Shown here piece after piece: positions 10,788 to 21,403 of a stretch of DNA of 64,000 nucleotides. This DNA comes from Isoetes taiwanensis. Lineage: Eukaryota > Streptophyta > Lycopodiopsida > Isoetales > Isoetaceae. The notes under the pieces are model-generated. The model searched no databases. It was not told the DNA's origin and saw only the letters and a list, made by a program, of their open reading frames with translations. Made by a program: the position numbers and the translations under genes. The first letter of the stretch is position 1; every line of letters begins with the position of its first letter. The stretch covers positions 3,097,025 through 3,161,024 of the forward strand of contig JAJEKV010000053.1 of assembly GCA_021234155.1 (NCBI GenBank), given 5' to 3'.

Positions 10788-12067
10788 ACCTGCGGCGTCC
10801 CCTACTGCATCTGATTGCCTCCCCGTATACAAACGAGTTCATCCCCCATACCAGCTCTATGCTAATCGGGGGCCCTCCACATGACACTTTGCAACCGTGG
10901 CGGGTTCCGGTGGGAAGAGTGGAAAGGGTCATTGCACCCCGTCTCCCTCGGGGGCCTACCTAGGCTGCGGAAGCGTAAACATACATGTCAAGAGCACATA
11001 CATCAGCGACGATATGACCATCACGAAGGATGGTCCTCCACATATCTGCATAGACAAAGATCAGCACATCACATAGGGAATCCTACCCAAGGCTCGGAAC
11101 CACGGGGATGGGCCCGACAAGCTTGGGTCTCCAGAGTTCATTGCAGACAGAATTCATGGCAATGGATTTGGCTGGCATAAGAACATGGCCTAGGGTTGTC
11201 CACTCCATCCGCCCCTCCTGTGCACACTTTGCAGAGTAGGTTGAAAAGTGTTGGGACCGGCGATCAGCCCATGGGATGCATAGCCAAGGGGCTATATCAC
11301 GGGTTACATCTCCCCAGCCCGATGGGGCGGGTAGGGATCTCTCCTCGAGAGATCTACAATCTTGACTCAAGGTGACTAGAGGGCCACTGCCCGTATTCGA
11401 CTTGAACTCAATGGAAGGTCATATTCACCACCTCACGAGTGTCGAGCCCATGCCTTGCCCACACGCAGTGGCAAGCCATTAGACCTAGTCACAGTGACCC
11501 CGTGAGTCTTTACACACCAGAGGGGTCGTTCAAGAATCAGAACATGAACCTCCTTATAAGCCCGGTCGGCCCCTTCACCCACAACCCGTGTGGCTCTTGT
11601 GCCGCAGGCATCATCTATAGTGTGCTAGAGAGGCTAATCTAGGAGCATCTACTACCAAGCTTTAGGTCTCTACCCCCCTTCCCAATACAAGGAGTTCACA
11701 GAGATACATCATCCATATACATCACAGAAGAACTAAAGAACAAGGTCTAATCTATATCATAGAGTTAGGTTCTTTAGTTAGAATCTATATCTAGAGTTCT
11801 AGAGGGCTGCTATGGCCAATCTAATAGGCTAAACCCTCTTTGATTCAATGCCTAAGATAGGGTTTAGACTATCTAATTGGCCAAATACCTGATCCTTGAG
11901 GGGCTCCTCCTGACCTGAGCTCGACCATCCTGGGAGGCGACTCGAATTTAGAGAAACTAAGGTTGCAATTCTCCCAAATCGAGTGCGGGATGCGGTTTTA
12001 ATTTGTTGAGGCGGCCAAAGCGAGTTCCAAGCCCTAAAATCGAAATTAGGTTAGTTAGGGTTTCCAA

Positions 12068-12078
12068 CCCTATATAGA
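12068..12078 (-). promoter_or_regulatory. LTR TATA box (5' LTR)
   Basis: The minus strand reads TCTATATAGGG, a good plant TATA box. It is preserved in the other LTR at 491-501. Its position about 420 bp from the outer LTR end fits a U3 promoter for the genomic transcript. Confidence 0.6.
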
Positions 12079-12167
12079 CAAGGGGGGTGGCTAGGGTTTC
12101 CAATTATCCCCTTTTGGCATGTGGGATAATTGGTAATGGGCCCACTTGCCTTTAAGGGCTAGGTGGC

Positions 12168-12362
12168 CAAATGTGCCCACATGGAAATGTGTGCACCCAA
12201 ATGTGCTCACATGGAAATGTGTGCACATTAATGAATGTGTACATTGGAAAATGTGCACATTACTTGCACCTATGGGTATGGCCCACTTGGCATCAAGTGG
12301 CCACATGGAAATGTGTGCCCACATTAATGTGTACATTGGAAAATGTGCACATTAATACTAAT
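12168..12362 (-). repeat. Palindromic repeat array in U3
   Basis: Repeated short units built on CACATGGAAATGTG, whose ends (CACAT/ATGTG) are inverted repeats, together with TGTGCACATTAATG units, lie just upstream of the LTR TATA box in transcription order. The array is also present at about 588-773 in the other LTR. A U3 enhancer role is inferred from position only. Confidence 0.6.
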
Positions 12363-12499
12363 GCACATTCTTAGCAAGTTGCCCCCTAGGGGCTACCCAC
12401 TTGCTATACGCTACGCACACCGCCAATCGGGGGTGGCGGTCACGGCGTGGCGTCGCGATACAATATCGCCCGGGGCGTATATTGTGCTGGAACGTCACA

Positions 12500-14410
12500 T
12501 CTACCTGGATGCACATGTGCTCCTGGACATTCCATCGAGTTAGCCACTGCACTCTTTTATCCTTCCAACAATTCTTGAGTCGTTGTGGTCCCATTGCCAC
12601 TGCATAAGCCAAGTGCGGTAGACGATCATCATCCATATTTACCACCTTCTGGAAATAGACGATGTGTCTATCAAGGGCCGCTTCGGCGAAGTGGCAAGAA
12701 ACCCTGCCTCACGCAACAAAAAATCTGATATGGGACCGTGGATTTCACTCAGAGTGCCCGTGCTAAGAAGGCCTTCACTTTTTGTTCCAAGTCGCTCCAA
12801 GTAGCAAGGGACACCACTGGCCCCGGACTTCAACCCCGGCACAAAGAACGGGCTCTACCAATACCACGAGCGGATGTGCGATGTCCCCAATCATATAATT
12901 ACGCTCTGTGGTTATTGTTACGCATTGCGGTGCTTTCCGACCTCTTTGCTACCGTAATCTTATGGAAGTATCCCAAAGATAGTGTAGAAGGAAACTCCAC
13001 TCCCGGATACTTGTAGGTGGGTGTCACCTCCACTTGTTGCCCTCGATAAGTGAATGAAGGGGGCCTTGGATGGCGAGGATGAGATTAGGACCACCTTAGT
13101 CTTGGCGGATTGACGTTCATGTGCGTGGCTCAGCGAGAATGTATCCGTAGAGCATCTAGGTGAGATTGCATATCCCTGCGGATTGTGAGCTAAGAGGTCA
13201 ACATAAATGCATAGATGAGTTGCACGAGGACTGATGCAAAAGTTGGGTCCTTCACCCCCATTGTCCATGAGCGAGGGTTCCAACCGGTCAATGTACGGAC
13301 CAAACAATGTTGGGGAAAGAGGACATCCACGGCGACCCCAATCTTGCTAGTGAATGGTTGTTCCGCCATCCGCATTCGCTCTGAACAACTCGCATAAACA
13401 CAGATAATCTTGCATTTTGCATATCCACGGGAACCTCCAGCTATTGCAATCTTTCCCATAACTTTTCCCGAGGCACGATGTCAAAAGCCGCCAAAGTCAA
13501 CAAAGCAACAATACGAGTCCCGCCGACGGTTTTACGCTATCCTCAACCAAAGTCCTCAATGTGAAGATATGATCAATGGTTGAATGTCGTCTGAATCACG
13601 CTTGCGTGAGAGCTCGCGACACTGTTATACGCCCACTCCGGTCAATTGTTGCTCAATAATGCCCCTAGCGGTTTGGCAAACACCGAATCCGACCATGATT
13701 GTTCGTTAATTGGTTGGACTATGTGGATCTCCTCGCCTTGTAAATGGGGACAACTCCGCTTGTGGTCCACTGTTGGGGAATCCTTCTGCGGCAACGCTGA
13801 ACATAGTGGTTAGGACTGGTACCATATAGGCTCCTCGCCCCACTTGAGCAACTCTGCACGCATACCATCCAGTCCATTGCTTTCCCATTGGCCAAAACGT
13901 TGCAGACCATGGGTAACATCTGCCTCTGTGATTTCTAATGTCCCGGACCATCTTTGTGGGGTATGAGTGCGGCGTGTCCCTTGAGGATCATAGAGTTGCC
14001 GCAAGTATTGTCCCACCGCTCATGAGTGATGTTCCCCAAGGTAATTTGGCTTCTTCGAAGAACCTTTTGCCAAAAGGTTCTAGGATGGCTTTCCAACATG
14101 TAAAACATTTCCCTTTGATGGCGTGCAGTAATCGAGATTTCTTTGCCTTCAAGAAAGCACGATCTTCGCCGCGTGGTGGCATGTGGGCGCATTGCAGGAT
14201 CTGTGATCTGACGGAGCCGGCATTTGTATTCCTTACACTCAGCATCAAACCACCGATTACACGGGAATGTTGCAGTCCCTGTGACACTTCTCGGACATGT
14301 TATCCCAAAACATCTTTCTGCGACAGTACCAAGGAGCTCAATCAGCTGACCCGTTTGCTGCTCTAGCGTGGGGGCCTGCAAAGTTCCTGAAAGGTCATCT
14401 ATGAGCATAT
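12500..14410 (-). mobile_element. LINE copy 1 (non-LTR retrotransposon ORF2 fragment), interrupted by the gypsy element
   Basis: Minus-strand, frameshifted ORF2. In order: an endonuclease-RT linker (14,408-13,935, with CNRWFDAECKEYKCRL); RT block NGLDGMRAELLKWG (about 13,870); FPNSGPQAELSPFTRRGDPH (about 13,745); a degraded catalytic region around 13,200; and a post-RT stretch TKVVLISSS (about 13,085). Related sequence at 20,461 ('gcacatgctcctgcacattccatc') shows LINE homology continuing to 12,500, where the LTR starts. The 3' part therefore lies beyond the gypsy element, outside the window. Confidence 0.85.
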
Positions 14411-14448
14411 CAAGATAATCCTTTGCACATTAAGTAATCCAATCGCGA
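14411..14448. other. Junction between LINE copy 1 and the tandem duplication
   Basis: LINE homology ends near 14,410. A short unique stretch follows before the first copy of the 425-bp repeat. Confidence 0.3.
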
Positions 14449-15299
14449 CTTGAGAAAAAAGCTTTATTACAAGATGGAGAATTTAATATGTTGATTACCG
14501 AATGACAAGAAATAGATGATAGTAACAAACCCACGAATAGCTATCAACTAATTTACAAAATTGCCCAGAGAGTAGCTCCTTGTTGCAATTTAGATCAGGA
14601 CAGACAATACATATTACCATAAAGCAAGGTGCTCCATCGATTTGCAATGAAAATATGATGTATTGCTCCGCCACACAAATGTCTTGCCAGAAAATGCAGA
14701 GAAACTTCATTTGGATCAACTAAACCGCTTGAGCGAAAAGAAATTGATCTTCTTGGACGACTTTAGCACTTTTAATAATCAACGAGATGATTTAACTGTA
14801 TTTCACTTTTTGCTTTTAAGGAGTGTGCGGCCCTCCAGATGTTTTAAGTTCAAAGGCGAGAGCCCTACTCGACTTCTTGAGAGAAAAGCTACTTTATTAC
14901 AAGATGGAGAATTTAATATGTTGATTACCAATGACAAGAAATAGATGATAGTAACAAACCCACGAATAGCTATCAACCAATTTACAAAATTGCCCGGTAG
15001 CTCCTTGTTGCAATTTAGATCGGACGGAACAATACATATTACCATAAAGCGAGGTGCTCCATCGATTTGCAATGAAAATATGATGTATTGCTCACGCCAC
15101 AAAATGTCTTGCCGGAAAATGCGAGAAACTTCGATTTGGATCAACGAAAACCGCTTGAATGAAAGCAATTGATCTTCTTGGACGACTTTAGCACTTTTAA
15201 CAATCAACGAGATGATTTAACTGTATTTCACTTTTTGCTTTTAAGGAGCGTGCGGCCCTCCAGATGTTTTAAGTTCAAAGGCGAGAGCCCTACTCGACT
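14449..15299. repeat. Tandem duplication, two units of about 425 bp
   Basis: Copy 1 (14,449-14,869) and copy 2 (14,870-15,299) align end to end with few substitutions and short indels. Each runs from CGACTT..GAG through GATGGAGAATTTAATATG to GAGAGCCCTACTCGACT. No recognised coding function. The minus-strand open frame in copy 2 (15,207-14,803) is not preserved as an identical frame in copy 1. Confidence 0.9.
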
Positions 15300-15921
15300 G
15301 TCACTGCCGATAGAAAAAAAATGGTGAATGTCGCTTTTAGTTTCCTATAGCTCTATCTTTAATCTGAGCCCTCAAATTGTAACTCTCCTGACATTTCCAC
15401 TGTTGATTTGGAATATGAGGGGCATATCCTAAAACCACAACTCCCATCCCTAGATTTTGTCCTTCTGGCAACCCAAAAACAAAACACTGATGCATTGAGC
15501 AGTTGCACATTGAAAACACATTGTTAGTTTTCATTTTATCATCAGAAGATAATTTGGGCACCAAGAAAAGATTGTATCTGTTAATTTGAACTGTTGCAGA
15601 CATAAATAATTCAATGCAAAACAAAAGATTGGTCCGAATATTTTGGATGCGTGTTATCACTAAATTATGAATGCAAACTATGTCTACAACCATCACAAAA
15701 AGTGCAATCCACTTGAATATAAAGATTAATCTTATACATGCATACCATTTCAATTTCTAAAAGTCTCTAAGACGATTTAGAACCTAATTATTTATACCCT
15801 AAACATTTTGCTTGTTTACTGAGTGGTGAAAGTCAATTAATTTACATTGATGTAGGCTTGGTGTTACATTAATGCATCTAGTAATTCACAAATAGGCAAA
15901 TAAGTATGCTTGCATGAGATG
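15300..15921. other. No gene recognised
   Basis: AT-rich. A 138-codon minus-strand open frame (15,753-15,337) contains CSMHQCFVFGLPEGQ and hydrophobic segments. It resembles no family I know and has no supporting context. Confidence 0.3.
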
Positions 15922-16536
15922 TTTGCAACACAAACCATTAACATCCAACATATAAAAATTAAACCCCCAACACATAACAACCAACACATAACAACCATTG
16001 ACATTAACAACCAACACATAACTACCATTGACATTAATTAACACAACCATTGGGTCCAACACATTTAAATTAAAATCCCCCTTAAACCCCCTTTGGTTTG
16101 GGTGCATATTCATACGGGGGGTGACTCCGGGCAACGAGAGCTGTTGGATAGGCATATTCACCCCTTATTCCTTAATCTACACCGTACATAAAGTTCCTCG
16201 TTTGTGGGGTATGCAAGTACAAAATTTGCTATACTGTATAACAAGATTCGCAAAATACTATAAGATTTCAAGCAGAATACTATATGGTGTTGATTTCATA
16301 CGTGCAAAATACAATTATGAGGGCTCTCACGCTGCCCTCGCCACCCCCGTGTGAATATGCACCCAAACCAAAGGGGTTTAAGGGGATTTTAATTTAAATG
16401 TGTTGGACCCAATGGTTGTGTTAATTAATGTCAATGGTAGTTATGTGTTGGTTGTTAATGTCAATGGTTGTTATGTGTTGGTTGTTATGTGTTGGGGTTT
16501 AATTTTTATGTTGATGTTAATGGTTTGTGTTGCAAA
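15922..16536. mobile_element. Fold-back / MITE-like element with about 215-bp inverted arms
   Basis: The left arm (15,922 to about 16,136) starts TTTGCAACACAAACCATTAA. The right arm (about 16,320-16,536) ends with its reverse complement, TTAATGGTTTGTGTTGCAAA. The arms pair along their whole length, including internal repeats of AACCAACACATAAC, around a 180-bp loop with no long ORF. No transposase is present. No convincing target duplication is visible immediately outside. Confidence 0.85.
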
Positions 16537-17194
16537 ATTTTGGCCCTTCGGGGCCTTAAGGACGTCCACAAGCCCCCCTCCCGGTGAGACAAAAATTTTT
16601 AGAATTCAAACCAGAAAAAACTAGAATTCATTTGAGGCTTTCATCACACCTGAGCTTTTTGAATTTCATCACAATAAAACAAATAGAACATAAGTAAAAG
16701 TTACCATAAAGATAGAGCAGATTGATCCCATTATTACGAAAGTCATAAAGTTTGCAACACCCATACACAAACATTTTGCAACCTGGAAGTTAACAAGAAC
16801 CTTTGGCCTCCATGGATTCTTGTGGTGAGAAACCAAAGTGGGAAACTTTTTCTCGCTTGTTAGCACAAGGATCTAGAAGCCTCAAAATCTAAAAATGCAT
16901 GGTAAGTTTTTGCAGGCTTCATTCGGAATGAGCCATAAAACAATATCCAATAGCGCAATCCTGTATTAATCAGCTGGTAGGATGTAAAAGCCTACCAAAC
17001 CCGGCCGGAAAATTGCTGTTTTAGCATAGATAACTTAACCAAACATATCCATATCATACACTATCAAAAAAGATCTAGGAGAGAGCTTTCCAACGCATAA
17101 TAAAATCATCTCAAACAGCGAGCTCGATCAAAAGTTATGATAAGAAATGTGTTGCCGGCGGGGAAACTGCACTACATGCGCCCTTCATGTGCCC
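16537..17194. other. No gene recognised
   Basis: AT-rich intergenic sequence. No coding, RNA or repeat signal could be supported. Confidence 0.3.
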
Positions 17195-17366
17195 GTTATG
17201 CACCACACACACAAAAAGAGGACTTTTGTTGTGAGCCATTAGTTGTTGACCATTATGCACCACACACAAAAAAAAAGAGCTTTTGTTGTGAGCAATTGGT
17301 TGTTGACCATTATGCACCACACGCACAAAAAAAAGGGCTTTTGTTGTGAGCCATTGGTTGTTGGCC
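17195..17366. repeat. Short tandem array, about 63-bp unit, roughly 2.7 copies
   Basis: Units read TTATGCACCACACACACAAA, a GGCTTTTGTTGTGAGCCATT segment, then GGTTGTTGACCA. The period is near a multiple of three, so the minus strand shows a repeated peptide (VVHNGQQ..AHNKS). That is most likely a by-product and not a gene. Confidence 0.85.
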
Positions 17367-18664
17367 ATTGGAAAAAAAAAGGGCTAAAATCAATGGCTCA
17401 GAAATAGTGCACTCTAGATGTACGCATTAGTACATCCATTTGAATACATCACGAAATCATAGGAAAACCTTAGTGAAAAGCGTACAAAAACACAAAGAAA
17501 ACCCCCTGTTATTATGCTACATATTAGTGTTTATAATTACTAACACATCCATGCAATTATCTACTGGTTTTACATAAGACATATGTGGAATTGCACCCAA
17601 ATAAATGCTTAACTATATAATTTTATTTCAGATTGCTTCAACAAATAAATGTTCTTAAGCTTTACTTTGTAAAACAAGTGTTTAGACACCTTTGCTTGCA
17701 TCATATACTAGCCTTGAAAGCTTAAAACTCCATAATTCAAGCATAAAACTTACACTTCTTGGCCCAAAAGATGTCACACTTTGTGCCCCAAAAGACGATG
17801 TCATAGTTTAAGATTATCTTGTGTCCAAAAGTAGACGTGATTTGCACAGTACTTATTGTTCATTAAGCAATTCAATTGGACATAGTGTGTATTACGCAGG
17901 GATTCATTCATTTGGGACCTACTAAGCTTATGTATTTGGAAACCTCAAGATTTGAAAGAGGGAGGTTTGGCGTATCCACATTTTTTAGAGTGAGAGGAAG
18001 GAAATTTAGGTCATGATTTAGTAGTTCTTTTTTGTGAGTTGTGTTTGTATTACAAACAGCTTTTGCATTAGGTACATAAAATTTGGGCACAAATCCCAAT
18101 GCGTTTATATTTTGTAGAAGATTCTCTGTTAGGAAGAGAAACAGTCTATTGGCTATAAGTATTACGAACAAGGATTTCCCTAGGAATTGCCATCATTTAT
18201 TCACTTCTATAGTCCGATCCAAATTCAACTACCAAGTCAAGAATGTGTGTCATGACAGGGCTACAAGCTCTTGGCAGGTATCACTAGCCAACATCTGTAG
18301 CACATAATTTTATTTGGGGTCCAGGTGTTATAGCTAGATATTCCCTATGTTTTTCATTTTTTGGGTAGCCTGCGATGTGCAGCTACCCACTCTATACCAT
18401 TATAGAAAAACTGTTGAGATGAATGAAAAGCCTAGCTAGTGCTTACTATACCTTGCAATTGCTTCAATTGGCGGGGTATTTGGCGGTGTTCTCATGTTGA
18501 TCGACCTCCCCTTTGATGCACTATTTTTTGCGTTCCGTGCCATATCCGTTTCGACCTTCCTATCCAAGCTTAATCTATTTTCGGCGTCTTCAATTTATTT
18601 CATCACCAATCATTTCTACTATGCTAGCTAGAAGCAGACCTTAGCTATCTTAATATTCACCTTT
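17367..18664. other. No gene recognised
   Basis: AT-rich stretch with only short, unsupported open frames. Nothing further can be supported. Confidence 0.3.
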
Positions 18665-18896
18665 GCGTCTGGGCGTTTAGTCTAGTGGTAACACACTAGA
18701 TCTAGTAACTATAGGTCTCGAGTTCGAGACCGCCCAGAATCGCACTCTGAACTGTTGGGTGTCAAAACCCACAGACGCAATGTAAAGTGGTTGGGGGCAG
18801 GGCCCAACCAAGCAACGTAGTGTGGTGTGTGGTCACATGTCGGTTGGATCTTTGCTAGTGGTGTGACGTTAAAATACTATCTATCTATCTATCTAT
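18665..18896 (+). mobile_element. tRNA-derived SINE with (CTAT)n tail
   Basis: The 5' head is tRNA-like. TCTGGGCG and CGCCCAGA can form the acceptor stem. An RNA polymerase III A box, TAGTCTAGTGG, is at 18,678-18,688 and a B box, AGTTCGAGACC, at 18,721-18,731. The spacing of about 43 bp fits an internal Pol III promoter. A tRNA-unrelated body of some 130 bp follows, ending GTGACGTTAAAATA and then a (CTAT)n tail at 18,875-18,896. There is no coding capacity; mobilisation must be in trans. The 3' end resembles the end of the minus-strand LINE family here. Flanking target duplications were not convincing. Confidence 0.82.
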
Positions 18897-19679
18897 TCTT
18901 GTTCTAGACCATTTCGCAGACCTTCTGAACCTCTTTGCTAGGAACTTCTATTTGATGTCAACCTCATTTCTCTTCTTGACCTTCCTCTTGACTTTGTGCT
19001 AATCTGTTTGCAACCTCTAACTTCAACTCATCCCTCATTTTTGTCACTACTGCTTATACAATTTGTTTAGTTTTGCCTATATTTGGTCAATATCTGGTCG
19101 AGCATTTCACATGACATGAGTCTGACTTAGACGTGTCCATCATTTTCATCATACTTCTTGTCTTAGGGCTTATATTCATGGGTTCTTAACCTTCCTCTTG
19201 ACTTTATGCTCTGCAACCTCTACCTCAACCTCGTCCCCTCGCTCGGTAACTACTATTTATATTGGGGCATCTATTCATGGTTTCGACATGTTTTCAATTT
19301 TCCTTATAATGTCTTATTTCAAAACTATCGCTTCTCTTTTATTTCACATTTTCACATTGCTTTTCAAACGCATTGCATTGCATTTTTAATCATAAAGTGT
19401 TTTTTATTTGGCAAAATTTAGTTTACATAATGTTTCCTATCATCAATTTTACAGCTTTCAGCTATACCATTTTACATTTTTTTGGTTATAACGTATTTGC
19501 GTTTGGCACTTTATTGAGTGTGTTACATTAGATACATTCTTATTTTGTGTTTTCTTTCCTGGACTCATTCTCAATAGTTCTAATTTTATCAAGAAAGCAA
19601 TTTCATGACCATTGATAATTCATTGTGTTTTCTTACTCATCTTTCTATTTCACTCACACTTAATCAGTTAACTTGCCAA
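18897..19679. other. No gene recognised
   Basis: Pyrimidine-rich, AT-rich DNA containing two loosely similar stretches (CTTCCTCTTGACTTTATGCT-like, near 18,975 and 19,190), possibly an old local duplication. No ORF with support. Confidence 0.3.
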
Positions 19680-21403
19680 AGCTCTTCTTTATTGATTGAT
19701 TTTTTTTTTTTTTTTGAAGAACTGTGTTATCAATATATTAAAAGAATGGTAATGTTACAAAGCAAGTGAGGAGGAAGAATAGAATAGAATAGAATAGTTT
19801 TTATATCCACCAATCGACCAATCGGCCTATGGGACCCGGAAGAGGCGCATCAAACTTATTCTTGTCCGGGTTAAAAAACCCAGCCCGAAGGGTTTTCGAG
19901 GAAAAACCGTGGCGATAATAAGAATCTTTAAATCAAAGCGCACAAGTATACATCATCATGAAATAAATGTGTATGTACATGTCAAGTCGCGTGCAGGGAC
20001 ATAGCTGATCTCGCATGTCCATGACCTCCACGAAGGTATGATCCTAGCATCGCGTCTGGGGATCGCCGTGCTCAATGTCACATGTAGCGGCTGGCGAGGG
20101 CGACCAACTCGACATAAGCCTTGTCCGGATTTGATCATATCTTTGGGCAACTTTGAAGGGTATGAGATTCATCCTCAATGACTCCCATTTGGCGGCATTG
20201 TGAGCACATCTGGCGTGGCTCACCAATCCATCTGCTGTCTCAATTCAAGATGATGTGCCCCTGTGCGAATGGAGGCAATGAGTCTCCGTCTTTTCATGGG
20301 CAAGTGGGTGCGCGGTAGCATTGTGGGCCTCGTTCCAATGTGGGATTTATGTGGCGCCGGTAGTGTCTTTGTCTTGACTCGCTGTTCAAAGTGCCGGCAT
20401 CCCAAAGCTTGGCGATGAAGCAAGCATCAAGATATTGCCTCAAGCTATGGCGATCTACCTCTGTTTGCACATGTATGCACATGCTCCTGCACATTCCATC
20501 TAGCCATCCATTGAGCTCTCTTTTCCCTCCAAAGGGCCTTGGTATTTGTGGGTCTGTGCCATGATATAAGCTAGTTTTGGGAGGCGAGCATCGTCCATGT
20601 TGACCACCTTCGAGGAATAGACAATGTGGCGATCAAGGGCAGCCCTCGAAGAGGCAAGAATCAATTTCTAGCGGTAGAATTTGATATGGGGACGTGGACT
20701 TCACCCCTAGTGCTCGTTACCAAGAAGGCTTTACACTTTGCTCCAAGTCATTCCAAGTAGCGAGGGATACTCATGGGCCCCATACTTCAATCCCGTATAA
20801 AAAGGACGGGCTCCACTAAGACTTTGAACAGGTGTGGTGATGGGTCCAATCATACAACTCCGCTCTATGACTATTGTTTTGCATTGCATATAGTGCTTTC
20901 CAGCCCTAAGTAACTTCGTAGCCGTATGGATGTGTCCCAAAGCATAGTTGATGGAAACTCCACTCCCAAATATTTGTATGTGGATGCTACTTCCACATTC
21001 TGCCCTCGATAACGGAAGGAGGGATCCTCGGTTGTCGTGAAGATGATATATGAAAACCACCTTAGTCTTGGCCAAGTTGACGCGCGATATCGATTAAACG
21101 ACAAAATGTGTCCGGGGCATCGAGATGTCGTTGCATGTCCGCTGGTGTGTAAGCTAGGAGGTCCACATCATCGGCATATATTAACCGCTTGATGATTCGG
21201 TAGAGAAGGTGAGCCCCGTCCCCGCCCCAAAGAGACAAATACCTCGACACTCCACAACAAACTCACGAAAAAATCGCAACTCTACTTGGCTGTACAAACC
21301 GACCATCACCATCTACAACACCCAAGTCCCCAAATGGCAAACTTCCGCTCTACTATTCACAGGAACACCGAAAGCTTTGAAATAGCTCTTCTTTATTGAT
21401 TGA
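19680..21403 (-). mobile_element. Retroposed insertion bounded by a 20-bp target duplication
   Basis: The 20-base sequence agctcttctttattgattga occurs at 19,680-19,699 and again at 21,384-21,403. Directly inside the left copy is a run of 16 T, the poly(A) tail of a minus-strand insert. Reading on the minus strand, the insert holds a 145-bp 5' segment, the LINE copy 2 ORF2/3' end, its (CTATT)n tail, a further 70 bp (GTAACATTACC..AATATATTGATAACAC), then poly(A). This is target-primed retroposition of a chimeric RNA. Confidence 0.85.
19785..21236 (-). mobile_element. LINE copy 2 (3' half of ORF2 and 3' end)
   Basis: Minus strand. The RT catalytic box is intact as RLIYADDVDLLAYTP (near 21,180). 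A post-RT stretch KTKVVFIYHLHDNRG (near 21,060) and further C-terminal sequence (20,494-19,956) follow. The 3' end matches copies 5 and 6 (CCCATAGGCCGATTGGTC..GGATATAAAAA) and is followed by (CTATT)n at 19,785-19,800. Frameshifts occur throughout. The homologous upstream RT region is at 22,936-23,640 (copy 3), so the two could be parts of one copy. Confidence 0.85.

Larger units (their letters stand above)
1..12499 (-). mobile_element. Ty3/gypsy LTR retrotransposon, truncated at the window start
   Basis: A long direct repeat (bases 1 to about 890 matching 11,571 to about 12,499) flanks minus-strand gag, RT, RNase H and integrase remnants, which is LTR retrotransposon architecture. The order RT, RNase H, integrase is the Ty3/gypsy order. 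A primer-binding site complementary to initiator-Met tRNA lies just inside the right-hand (5') LTR. Coding regions are broken by many frameshifts and stops. The left (3') LTR is cut by the window edge, so total length and the outer target duplication cannot be seen. The right end abuts LINE sequence from 12,500, so the element was inserted into that LINE. An unusual 4.3 kb of extra sequence separates the PBS from gag. Confidence 0.9.
10791..12499 (-). repeat. 5' LTR of the gypsy element, about 1.7 kb
   Basis: The inner edge is set by the PBS: the LTR begins on the plus strand with TGCGGCGTCCCC, giving the expected terminal CA on the minus strand, two bases from the PBS. The outer edge is set by LINE homology starting at 12,500. 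From 11,571 on it matches the window start. U3 (about 420 bp, right) precedes the TATA box at 12,068; a long R/U5 occupies 10,791 to about 12,040. The exact outer terminus is uncertain by some 20 bp. Confidence 0.85.

Noticed and set aside
17195-17366. CRISPR-like array
   Set aside because: Units are contiguous tandem repeats without distinct spacers, in a plant nuclear context with no cas genes.
18672-18739. Functional tRNA gene
   Set aside because: Acceptor and Pol III boxes are present, but the T-arm spacing is irregular and no proper anticodon arm can be drawn. The long body and microsatellite tail indicate a SINE.
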